From Parus major (taxonomy: Eukaryota > Chordata > Aves > Passeriformes > Paridae), in assembly GCF_001522545.3 (NCBI RefSeq), contig NC_031770.1, positions 7,963,321-8,027,320 on the forward strand: a stretch of 64,000 bases of DNA. The letters are read 5' to 3'. A program made the position numbers and the translations under genes. The notes beneath the pieces were generated by a model. That model was not told the DNA's origin, did not search any database, and saw nothing but the letters and a program-made list of their open reading frames with translations. Shown in pieces: positions 1 through 10,110 of this stretch. Each line of letters opens with the position of its first letter. Position 1 is the first letter of the stretch.

Positions 1-29
1 TTATAATTCAGGTATCAGGTAGAGCACTA

Positions 30-70
30 CATATATATATATGTGTATATATATGTCTGTGTGTGTGTGT
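30..70. repeat. Compound (AT)n/(GT)n microsatellite
   Basis: An (AT) run passes into mixed GT/AT and then (GT)n. It lies inside the C1D intron. It is a short, probably length-variable dinucleotide tract with no sign of function. Confidence 0.9.
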
Positions 71-1081
71 TACTGTTGTTGGTATGACCCAAAGGCCCTA
101 CAGTTAAAGGCCATATTAGGCTAAATATATAGACCTGAAATCTGTAAACTAAATTGTTAAATGTTTTGCAGAGTTGCTGTCAATATACTCCATAGTCAGT
201 GAAGAGAGAAGCAGACACATCAGAGGGGAATTCCCATCTTTAACACTGCTTAGTACCCCCTCAAAGTAATTTTATTTATTTGTTCCAGGAGCAGATGAGG
301 GTGAATAGGCACATAAATGAGATTGTTAAACTGGGAGGGTATACTTCTGTGGGGCTGAGTCCAAGTCGTGGTTTGGTCAAAAAAAGTGCCCATAAACACC
401 AAATAACTTTGTTAGGCTAGGATACATCAAGAAAGCATACCCTTTTCCCTGGAAACAGGCTTGTATTGTTATTTATGGCCATAAAACGAACTTCTGATAT
501 AGCTGGAAATTTATCAGGCTGCCCTAAATAAGTTCCTCGATAATCCCCCTTGACCATTTCAGGAACTTAACCTCTAGACTTGTGAGTAGTTGCATGTGTA
601 ATGCTTGTACCATCTTTGGTTTAGTGTAAGATGCTTTTTAAGCTTTGCTTGGACTTGATGATTTGTATTTTTTAATTTTTTTTTTTTTTTTTACATTAGT
701 CAAGCAGTATAATTCATCCATAAATGTGTCAAATACCTAAACATTATTTTGGCATTGTTATGTAGGTCAAACATCAAACTGAGTTCAGTATTTTCTAACT
801 TTGCTTGCAAGAGCAGTTCCCATATCTCTGCAAATGAGATGCAGAGTCTGCATCTCTGTAGGACTTTGTGTTCCTGTTATAGTGGGTGTTGTGCAGATGG
901 TATGGTAGGTACCTGTGATGGAAAATATGCTAAAGGGAAGCCTCAAGTTTGCAAAGGGCCTGGTATATTTATTTAAATAATACTATTCTTTTAGGTATTG
1001 TAGTTCTAGAAGTGTGCAGAGTGGAGAACTTCTACTCATTGATTCATTTTAGCTGTGATCTTGGGAGAATGGTTTGAAATA

Positions 1082-1105
1082 CTTTTCCTTTTTTTTTCTC
1101 CCTAG
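1082..1105 (+). other. C1D: Splice acceptor of the C1D terminal exon
   Basis: A long pyrimidine tract (T run followed by TCTCCCT) ends in AG at 1104-1105. It is immediately followed by GAG AGA ATA AGG, which begins the conserved E-R-I-R segment in phase 0. This is a textbook vertebrate 3' splice site and fixes the exon start. Confidence 0.85.
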
Positions 1106-1282
1106 GAGAGAATAAGGACATACATGAACAAGGTCAAAGAAATAACAGACAAGAAAAAGGCATCAAAACTGGATAAAGGAGCTGCTTCTAGATTTGTAAA
1201 AAATGCACTCTGGGAACCAAATGCAGAAAATGAACATACTTCCAAAACTCCTACTAAAGGAAAAAAGCGACAGAGGGACTAA
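1106..1282 (+). CDS. C1D: C1D nuclear receptor corepressor, terminal coding exon (partial gene)
   Basis: C1D (yeast Rrp47/Lrp1) is a small nuclear Sas10/C1D-family protein. It binds the exosome ribonuclease EXOSC10/Rrp6 and RNA in 3' processing of rRNA, and in mammals has also been described as a DNA-PK activator and nuclear receptor corepressor. The exon encodes 58 residues before TAA at 1280-1282. Recognisable blocks are [19 protein letters not shown], then [18 protein letters not shown], matching what I remember of human C1D nearly residue for residue (human has V for T, R for K, G for S at a few sites). The last 20 residues are a lysine-rich, poorly conserved tail ending KKRQRD, about four residues longer than the human tail by my count. 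Upstream exons are outside the window. No frameshift or stop disrupts the exon, and the intron plus splice site argue against a processed pseudogene. Assignment rests on recalled family sequence, not on a search. Confidence 0.93.
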   Translation, partial: ERIRTYMNKVKEITDKKKASKLDKGAASRFVKNALWEPNAENEHTSKTPTKGKKRQRD

Positions 1283-1555
1283 ATCTTTTTTTCCCCCTCA
1301 TATCAGTAGCAGACACCTAGAACTTAACTTGGAAATGTTTTTTCATACTGAATGTGTCTCACAGAAGTGCTGTATAACAGATTAAATTATACTTACAAAC
1401 TTTACAGGATTGTATTTTGTCCAGAACACTTGTCACTGAGGTGATCACATTTAAAGTGTATATAAGTGCCATTTGGTGCACATTTGACATTTCATTGCTC
1501 AGATGATTATGACTTGTCATATACTTGGTGGTAATAAATACTAGTGGTGTTTTGT
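1283..1555 (+). other. C1D: C1D 3' UTR (approximate end)
   Basis: AT-rich non-coding sequence between the C1D stop codon and the first good polyadenylation signal. The end is placed about 15-20 bases past AATAAA and is approximate. Short open frames on both strands here are chance. Confidence 0.7.
1533..1538 (+). terminator. C1D: Likely C1D polyadenylation signal AATAAA
   Basis: Canonical AATAAA about 250 bases after the stop codon, followed by a GT-rich stretch (CTAGTGGTGTTTTGTTT), which suits the CstF downstream element. This is the most probable 3' end of C1D mRNA. A second AATAAA at 2599-2604 lacks an obvious GT-rich follow-up and could serve a longer isoform. Confidence 0.7.
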
Positions 1556-2598
1556 TTATAATGCCTATTAATTCAATTTTTTTTAATGATTTTTTGACAC
1601 TTTTTGATATGTCCTCCATCTCCTCAATATTAAAAAGTTTCAAACACTGCTGTCCAGGCTGTGGTGTTCATGAAAGAGCATTGAGTGAAATTTGTGGAGT
1701 TTTGTAAGGTTTATTCACTGTGTTAAATTATTTTTAGCCTTTCAACTTGAATGTGTGCCATACTCCCTTACTTCTGTTGCCTCTGAGAAAGCAGGGCTTC
1801 AAGAGCCACAATCACACATCCTGGATTGCACTCTAAGCCCCTGTGTCCAGTCAGTAGAAAAGTTAGATATCCCCTCAGGGCAGTTTGTAGGGTCCAAAAA
1901 AAGGAGCAGGCTGGGGATGGCTATTAGGAAACAGCACATGGAGGAACTTGATGGAATTTTGGCTGCAGTGCTCATCCCTTAGTGCTGATGCTCGGGGAAG
2001 TGTGCTCTGGGGTGGTAGGAACGTGGCTGTCTGTTGGTGTTTCTCAAATCTTCATTAGGGAAAGCATCCTCTGGTACAATGAAAACTACTGCTCCATCTT
2101 GCAAGTACTCTCTTTTTCCTCAAAATGTGAGGAAATAGTTATTTAGGAAAGGAGGGGGTGTTAGGTGGGTGCAGTTTTCAATATGCTACAATGCAAAGCT
2201 CAATTATCTGCCCCAAAACTATTTAAAAATTAGCAAGGAATTAACAATTACGAAGGAAAATAGATGATTTAACTCACAAAAATGCAGTTTGAGTAGCAGT
2301 CCGTATAAGTGTTGGGGAAATGTTAGTGTGAAAGACTAAATGATAAGAACAGAGGGATGCAGTACAGCTCTAGTACTGCAAGCTGAATGATGTTCAGTGG
2401 ATGGTTACTGTCCTTGGCAATGTACTGCAGCAGGAAATGCAGACTGTGAGCTAAATTGAGTTAGGTATTAAAATTAAGGTGTTTATTATCTAAAAATACA
2501 TACTTGGAAGTAAAAATTCAATGCATTGACAAGTTTATTAAACTCATTACATGTCCAGAAGCTTTTTTAGTGGTATGAATTTACATATTTTTGTTTGC

Positions 2599-2604
2599 AA
2601 TAAA
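2599..2604 (+). terminator. Possible distal polyadenylation signal
   Basis: AATAAA about 1.3 kb beyond the C1D stop codon. There is no clear GT/T-rich downstream element, so it may be a chance hexamer in AT-rich DNA or an alternative C1D end. Confidence 0.25.
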
Positions 2605-3329
2605 CTCTTCAGATAAACAGCAATGCCTTCAATCCATCTAACGAGAGAACTGTTTTGCTGCCTCATATCCACAGGACTGCTTATGTGAGTATACATGTCA
2701 AAGGCCCATAAAAAGCTAAAATTACAATGCTTTATTTCTTCAGGTTAATGTCACCATTGTGTCAAATGAAGGAGCTGTTGCACTTGGGAGGTTTTTTTAT
2801 TTTTGTTTAATTTTGTTTAATTAATTAAAAAAAAATCAAAGACCCAAAGTGTGTTCTTGACCAAAAGTAGCACATTTGTGTAAAGCAGTTCTTCTAAATA
2901 GGTTTGGATGATGTTTGTTTGGAAGTCTGTGTGCCTTGTCTCGTATCCCTTTCAACCTGATACTGCAGATGGCAGTGTTAGACTGTTATAAATAGACTTC
3001 TGGACTAGGTGTGAATGCTGAGGTCTGCATGTACAAAGCACAAGATTCAAAATATTAAACTCACAGGTGTGGAAAAAAAAGGAAATAGGTCAGGTGTTCT
3101 TTCACTAGTGGGGAAGATGGTTGGATAGAAGAGGTCTGAAGTAGCACAAACCAGAGCACATTAATATAGAAATTTTCTGGGAGGTAACATCTTCTGCTTT
3201 GAGAGGCATTGTCTTGAGGAAATTACTAGCTCAGCTTGTACTTATGCACAGTGCTGTTAATTAAAAGGGGATTGGAGGACATTTCCATTACATGATTTTC
3301 CTCCTAAGCTTCAATTACAGGTTTTGTTT

Positions 3330-3520
3330 TAAAAGGATAATTTCTGAAAAGGATCATAATTCATTGTCCAGTAAAATACACAGGTTTCATTGGTAAATAT
3401 TTAAACAAGAGTAATGCAAGGCTATTAGCTAAGAATCACTGAGATAGAAGTCCATCTGGCATAATTAATTATATGCAGGTAGTTGACATTTTTAATAGGG
3501 CAGTTTAAATAGATATAGCA
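3330..3520. promoter_or_regulatory. Candidate conserved non-coding element (homeodomain-type sites)
   Basis: AT-rich but not low-complexity. It contains the homeodomain palindrome TAATTAATTA at 3462-3471 and a TTTTAATAG block just after it. It is flagged only because the motif density looks enhancer-like; conservation has not been tested. Confidence 0.2.
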
Positions 3521-6500
3521 TATGCAATTTTGTGATTTTTTTTTTTTTTAAGGCTTGCATCATTCAGTATGGCTGTCAGTAGTGTGGATTGTGGCTTTGG
3601 TTTTCTGACACAACACAACCCAGACAAATACACCACAACCTCACCCTGTGCTTAAAATGCACTAACAGCCCTATTAGAAAGAAGATTGAAATCATGATTA
3701 TGAATGTTTTTTGCATCATTGAAGTGATTTTTGTTAAAAATTTTGTTTTGATTCAGACATTTAGTGAGTTGTAACTTTCCTTGCTTTCCACTCTTTGCAC
3801 CAAGGAAGTGGTGAGGTTGGTGAGAGCACGTGAAGTTGGCAGCTGGGACTAGAATTTGGTATGAGGTTGCATGGTGAATTTTCCAAGTTCACAAAAATAT
3901 ATTTCATAAGAGAAATTAAACTGCAGCTCAGGATGTTAAATCCCATTCGTGTTAGTGGCAAATAACTACATAAAAATAGCAATTTGGCATTAACTGTCCT
4001 AGCCATATAAGGAGATTTTTACTGTAACACCATGATTATCTGACATGAGAAACTAGGTATTCTCTGAGCTGTGTGAAGTTTCCATAGATCTATTCCTAGA
4101 AAACATTTCTCTGACAGAGAGTTTACTGTGGCTGTAAACAAAGAGGGAGTTTTCCTAGGGCTTAAATTTCCAGCCTTAAAAATGCTACCCATATGACTTG
4201 GGAAGTCAACATATCAGTGAGGCTCATTTCTACTCCTTCAGTATTTTTATTACTGGAGAACTGCATTCCTAAGAGTTTGTTTTTTATTAAGTCATCTTAT
4301 TTTCCCTGGCCTTGAAAATCAGTGCTAGCATAGAGCTTTGTCAAAAACTGTCAGTGTTGCAGTTACACTGAAAATCTCCTCAAACATACTTATCTGGAAT
4401 AGTAAAAGCTAAGCAAACAAAATTCTCTCAGGATTAAGAATTTTCTCGGGTTTAAGAAAGTGAGACTGATCCTCAGTTTTTAACTGCAGGGCTGGGACCA
4501 TTACAGATGTCAAGGGAAATCCTGGTTTTCATAGTAAATGCCACACATTACCCAGGAAGTGATGGTGACCTGTGTCTGCAGCTCTAGAAGGAGAGACCTT
4601 GGTTACCTTGATCAAGATTTGTACCAGCTCAGCCCCAGGAAGCTTTTGGGAGCCACAAGCAGCAAACTCCAGATTTGTGGAGTTACATTGGTGGAAGTGG
4701 CAGCTGTGGCACAGGGTTTCCAACTTAGAAGTCCCAAAATAATTGAAAGTGGTTGCTTCCCAAATGTGTACCAAAGGCTATGAGTTTCTTGTAAATTGAG
4801 ATGTAAAGATGTCAAAACAGCATTATTAGTTTATATTATTATTTATGTTTCTTAGACATTCACTTGCCAGTGATTAAAAAAGGGTTTTAAGCTACACCCA
4901 TTATAGAAAATAAATACAGTTTGTCATTTTAGAATTTTACATGATACATATTTGTTAAAAAATGCACTTAAGTTCTGCAGTGGAACAGTATAATTTTCTT
5001 TTTCCTATCCTGCTTTGAGTAGTGCTTCTTACACAAAGTTTCAGAAAGTCTGCATGAATGCTTTTGTTTTGCAGAGCACTCTTAACATCTTAGCATTAAT
5101 GGTAGTTTGGTTTTTTTCCCCTTCAACTTCTCCTTTGCAGTGGGGATACACTAGTGACATTTTATTGATAAAACCAACAGTTTATCTTTTTGCTGACTTT
5201 TAACCTTCCCTGTAGCAGAAGATTACAGATCTATGGAATATTTAGTGTTGGTGATCTAAGAAGCAGATCTTGAACTGCATTGTTTTCATCAGCTGTACCA
5301 AAGGGGAAAGAGCAAAAGCTTGTTTTTACTACTAAGCTGAGTGAATATGGCATGGAAATCTTGTAATGGCAAGGTATCAATTTGTAAAGTGATATATTTC
5401 AGAGGGGATACTAAATTTGACTGTGAATAAAAAGCTTTATAAATGGAACATTTAAGAGGCTATCTTTTACTTTTCAGTGTTGGGTTGCCTTGACATGCAT
5501 CATTACAATTTGGCAGCCCCTGCAAATTGATGGAAGCAATTCAGTATGATAATTCAGTATTGCCAAGAGGCTTCTTCTGAGTCTAGTGTGGACATGTTCC
5601 ACGGACAAATTTAAAGCCTAAGTGATAGAAAATGGATTTAACCCAGCTCTGTACTGTTCCAACTTTACATCGAGACAGTCTTGGTATCAAAGGTACCTAG
5701 AGAGCATATCCAAAGAGTACATGAACCACAAACTAATTTTCAAGAGAAGGATCACCTCCAATTTCTGGTGATACATCTTGGATAACAATGTTCCAGAACA
5801 GACAGAAAAGAAATAAAACTCAAATGTGGTTGCAAATGGACTTTAATAAAGTACTAATTCTAGGGGTAAATCCTTAATTACTGTTTGCCTGCAGAGTCTG
5901 TTAAGGTAAATGAGTTCTGCAAGTGAAAAAGTGGTCTGTGATATTCTCTCATATGATATAGATATTTCCATGAATATGGTGTAGCATTTTTTTTTTTCTA
6001 GATTCCTTCTTTTTCATTGCCACCTGAGTGGTTTTTGCCCCCATAGGAACGATTTCATTGTTTAAAGTAACAAAGTTCCTGTGCCCATTATGGAAAGGTG
6101 AGAAGAAGAAATGCCTAGTAACAAACACAAGTTGGAGAGCATAAACAGTCTTTTTCATTTGTTGCCCTGGGCTGACAGACCTACTCCTCACCTCACACAC
6201 AAGACAGAACACGTTTTCTCCTGTGAAGTTTCCATGGAGAGGGTGATTCCTTAAGGCAGTTAATCACAAGGGGTGCTGTCTGTGGATGTACACATTACAC
6301 ATCCACCTGTGTGTTACAGATCTCCTGGCTGTCAGGAAGTTCGGTGTTTAACAGAATACAAAGTGCATATTACTGAAATGCTATTGTTGGAGACTCTCTA
6401 TAACATCAGAAGCTTAATTCTCTTTGCTTTAAGTCAGTTTAACTCTTGATTTCATTGAGGTCACAGTGGCAAAAATCCAGTACAAAAGAACTGAGAATTT

Positions 6501-8259
6501 GGCTTTATGTAGGTATGAATGTCTCTATGTAACAAAACCAGCACTGAAATACTTACTTCCAGTGAAATTTATTAGTCTGTTAAAGTCTACTTCCTCCCTG
6601 CTTTGAGAGTATTTGTTAAGCTTTGTTTACTTTTTATTACATACAGGGCTTACTATTCATACTTCCATACAGTGCCTCAACTTCTTATGGTAACATGGTC
6701 CCAGATGTTTGTAATTTTGCCAGCTTTTAGCTACTTGTATTGAACTTTTTCATGTTTGGTCTCTTCCATGAGTGAATTCCCCAAAACCCAGAAAAGTTGA
6801 GTAGTTCTTAGAGTGGTTGAAGAACATGGTGTGTGAGGTATAGGCCACATTGGAATGCCAGCTTAAAATTTCCAACTATGGTTTTCTGAAGGTTGTAACT
6901 CTCCTTCACTGAGGTAAAAATTTGAAACACATTGTTAGGAGATTAAAAAGAAAAATCATCTCAGTGAAAATTTATCCAGGTACCTCACAAAGTGCTTGGT
7001 AGGTAGTGGCCCTTACTCTGCTCGTGTTCTGGTTTTGCCATGCATGGGAAGCTCCCAGCACAGTTCTGAAGACACAAATTGGTTAGGGAGGAATATGGGC
7101 TTGCAAATTAAAGTTCAGTTTGTCTCAGGTGATGACAGGGCTCTTTAACATACTATATTTGAAGAATTTCAGATCTAGTACAGATTTTCCATTTTTAACA
7201 GTGTTGTTTTAATGTAGCTTTTTATTAATTTCAGATTTTTAAATACTTAATGTAGACCACAGATGCTCTTATATGTATCTGATTCATTTACATTATGATC
7301 ACACTGGGATTTAGTTTTGTACCAGTTAAACAAAAATGGAATGAACTCACATGTGACATCTCCCTAAGTGGTAACTCCAGTGTAAGGGTGCCTCTTTTCA
7401 CTGTTTAAGTATGTTGGATGTATTCAAAATCTGAAACTTTGATTTTGTCTCACCTCAAAGCATAAAGAAGGGTTACAGTTGTCCTACTGAGTTTGTTTTT
7501 TTTGTAAAAGGAGGTGCATTTATTTTTTTAAGCTGTGGGGGCTGCTCCTTGCTTGAGGTGGTAAAATGAAGTCTGGTCCATTTCACATATTCTTTTTAAT
7601 AGCTGTTCTTGTGGTGTGTCAAATGAAGTATCCTGTTTTTTTGGAAGATAGATCATTAAAGACTAAGAATTCGACCTCATCCCTTATATATAAAATTACA
7701 CAGAAGACTTTTGGTGGGTAAATGGGTAATTTCTGGGCATAGGTTAGTATTTCTAGATGTACCTGTGCTTTTTCTTCAAACCAGGGCAAACTGCCTAGAC
7801 TGAGACTTATGTACCTTGTACACTTTATACCTACTTACACCATTTAACAGGAAAAAAATAAGCTTCAAAAAAACTTCTTGTTTGGTTTGTTTTTTGCCAC
7901 CTGGGTGAGGTTGTACTATCAGAAAAAATGAAGGGTCAGATTTTGCCCATGGATTTTCTTGCACAAGTTTTCAGAATGCAAGAGGCCAGATTCTGGTATT
8001 GGCTACAGGGATTTCTGACTTGTAGAATTATCTGAAGCCGTGATTCCCACGGCAAAAAGGCAAGATGTAATTGAGCCAGGCCTTCAGTTAATGCATAATG
8101 GTAAGTTCATCTTGTCCAAAGGGAATTTGAGGTTCTAAGTCATTTAAGACAAAGCCTACACTGGGTAGCTGGCTGGCCTCAGTAGTCAGTACCTCAGCTG
8201 GCAAAATTAATAATGATTTACTCTACTCAAGCATCCCACCAACAACAGGGGAAAAAAAA

Positions 8260-8296
8260 CCACCTGAAAAAAATCTGAAAGCTGATTTTCAGGTGG
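8260..8296. other. Short inverted repeat (hairpin)
   Basis: CCACCTGAAAA at 8260-8270 pairs perfectly with TTTTCAGGTGG at 8286-8296. The pairing extends by two bases (TC/GA) if three A residues bulge out, leaving a loop of about eight bases. Each arm holds CAGGTG, an E-box. The stem is too short for a typical microRNA precursor. Confidence 0.6.
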
Positions 8297-8322
8297 CATT
8301 ACCTGCAGTGACTGTGCTGGCA

Positions 8323-8340
8323 GTGTGTGTGTGTGTGTGT
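8323..8340. repeat. (GT)9 microsatellite
   Basis: Nine uninterrupted GT units, close to the hairpin at 8260-8296. Confidence 0.95.
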
Positions 8341-9340
8341 TAGCACATTTGGGACCCCCATGTTGCTAAAATACCTGAATTTTTCTTTGCTTGGGTTTTG
8401 AAAAGCACCTGGAAAATGAACCAGTCAACCATGAGCTTAGAAGTTTGTAATTCTTCTCTATTTAGTGTTTCTTGTATTTCTTTATTTTAACTGTTTAGCT
8501 TACTTGTGTAAGTATTAAGTTTTGGGTTTGGTTTTTTTTTTCAGTTTGATTACACAGCACAACGCAGAAAGTGGGTAAATTCTCATGTTTAATTATATTA
8601 GTGTTTGAAGGCCATTTAATCTCCTTTTCAGTCTTTCAGCTGCCTTTCCTATGTTCACCTTCAACGTAATTCAGCTGTGTGGCTCTGCTTCTGCCTCTGA
8701 AATTAGATTGAATGAAAGAAATACTGCCAGAAATTCTTCAGGGCTCCTCACAACTCTGTGCTCTTTGAGCACATGTGTGTGATAGTGCCTAAAAGACAAT
8801 AATTGCTACAAAAACGATGAATTAAAATGGGGAGAATATCTTACAGTACGTTAAAATGGTTTAAATTAAAAGCAAAAGTGAACAGTATAAACAACCCTGA
8901 AAACCAATATGAACTGTTGGGCTCCTTGGGAGCATCTTCACCCGAGTGTCTCCCTCAGCACTCAGTGCCCTCCAGTATGGGCAGCATTCCTGCCCCAAAA
9001 TCACCTGCTCACAACGCAATGGGAGTTTTTTCCTTTCACCATTTCATAAATCTCATCAACAAAATTAGTGGTGCTGCCTTAGGGGCACCTCCCCTCGCTG
9101 AGCAGGCCTGTCACATGCTGTGTTTGCTTCCCAGCTGTACTTCACTTGCTCTACAAGGAAAAGTAAAGGAAAAAATGGACTTTTCCTTGTGTTTCTATCT
9201 GTATTAAGCACACCTGTGTCCCTCAGTGGAGGAGCAGCAGCTTGGCAGGGCAGCAAAGCGGGGATGTGTTACTGAGAAAATGCATTTAATGCCTGAGGAG
9301 CCCCTTCCATACGGTGTCTGTCAGATGTGCTGCCCAGGGG

Positions 9341-9526
9341 CATTGTGTATTTATTATCTGGACAGTCTCTTCTCACGTTTTCCCAGTTTCTCCTATGAAT
9401 GACATTGTGTATTTATTATCTGGACAGTCTCTTCTCACGTTTTCCCAGTTTCTCCTATGAATGACATTGTGTATTTATTATTTGGACAGTCTCTTCTCAC
9501 ATTTTCCCAGTTTCTCCTATGAGTGG
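9341..9526. repeat. Three-copy 62-bp minisatellite
   Basis: Three head-to-tail copies with period 62: 9341-9402, 9403-9464 and 9465-9526. Copies 1 and 2 are identical. Copy 3 differs by only a few transitions (for example CACGT to CACAT, CTGG to TTGG, GAATGA to GAGTGG), so the first duplication is older than the second. It overlaps a chance minus-strand frame. Confidence 0.97.
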
Positions 9527-9554
9527 AGTGCTGTGGAGGGGCGGCATTGCTGGG

Positions 9555-9601
9555 GGTGACCCTGGGGGTGACAGTGTCACCTCCCCATCCCTGCAGGTGA
9601 C
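9555..9601. promoter_or_regulatory. Cluster of GGTGAC motifs, including a palindrome
   Basis: GGTGAC occurs at 9555-9560, 9567-9572 and 9596-9601, and its reverse complement at 9576-9581. The middle pair forms GGTGAC-AGT-GTCACC. The motif resembles a nuclear-receptor half-site (RGGTCA/GGGTGA class). It sits in a local GC-rich patch and may equally be a decayed GC-rich minisatellite; binding is speculative. Confidence 0.3.
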
Positions 9602-9735
9602 GCCGGGGGAGGAGGGGATGGCTCGGGAAGGTGGGAAAGCAGACTGAGAACAGGCCTTTGGTGTCAGCTCCAGGAGCTTTGGGCACATTTTTGCTGCCCT
9701 GTATCTTTGCCACGTGGTGGCAGCAAAGGAGCATC

Positions 9736-9911
9736 GAAGAGAGAAGAGAAAAGGGGGGNNNNNNNNNNNNNNNNNNNNNNNNNNNNNNNNNNNNNNNNAA
9801 GAGAAGAGAAGAGAAGAGAAGAGAAGAGAAGAGAAGAGAAGAGAAGAGAAGAGAAGAGAAGAGAAGAGAAGAGAAAGAAGAGAAGAGAAGAGAAAGAAGA
9901 GAAGAGAAGAA
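9736..9911. repeat. (AAGAG)n polypurine array interrupted by an assembly gap
   Basis: Apart from the N block at 9759-9798, every base on the + strand is A or G. To the right of the gap it is a near-perfect AAGAG pentamer array with two AAAG slips. To the left it ends in a G6 run. The Lys/Arg/Glu-rich open frames here are products of the repeat, not genes. Confidence 0.97.
9759..9798. other. Assembly gap (40 N)
   Basis: Unresolved bases inside the polypurine array. The true length of the array is unknown. Confidence 1.
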
Positions 9912-9960
9912 CTGGATGAGTAGAGCTTTAGTCTCAGAAATCTGCTCCTGAGGTTCTATG

Positions 9961-10110
9961 GGGGAAAAAAAGACCCCATACAGACATCCCTCCCCACCAA
10001 AAAAAAGCCCCAAACCAAACCAACCAACCAAACAAACCCTTCCCCAAAACCAATCAAAAAACCCACCAAAAACAAACAGACAAACAAAAAACCCCAACTC
10101 CAGAAACCAA
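9961..10110. repeat. A/C-rich low-complexity tract
   Basis: Degenerate CAAA/CCAA/ACCAACC-type sequence, almost free of T and G on the + strand. Similar tracts occur at 24530-24614 and 32845-32932. Confidence 0.85.

Larger units (their letters stand above)
1..1105 (+). other. C1D: 3' part of the last intron of C1D
   Basis: This stretch ends in a good acceptor directly before the C1D terminal exon. I looked for the preceding C1D exon, which should encode the segment ending in a PVKQEL-like motif, and saw none, so the intron is longer than 1.1 kb and its donor lies left of the window. The content is AT-rich with a T run at about 676-692 and a short microsatellite near the left end. A small open frame at 749-976 has no recognisable domain and is treated as chance. 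Confidence 0.8.
1556..8258. other. Intergenic DNA downstream of C1D
   Basis: AT-rich sequence with short T runs. All open frames are short, overlapping on both strands, and show no domain, splice context or family resemblance. No interspersed repeat was recognisable by eye. One candidate regulatory block inside it is listed separately. Confidence 0.7.

Noticed and set aside
1203..1385. Plus-strand ATG frame overlapping the C1D exon
   Set aside because: Out-of-frame shadow; the true C1D frame enters through the splice site at 1106.
2987..2995. Isolated TATAAATAG that could be a promoter TATA box
   Set aside because: No exon, initiator or CpG context follows; such motifs are expected by chance in AT-rich DNA.
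9631..9951. Plus-strand Lys/Arg/Glu-rich frames
   Set aside because: Direct translations of the AAGAG array in different frames and across N bases.
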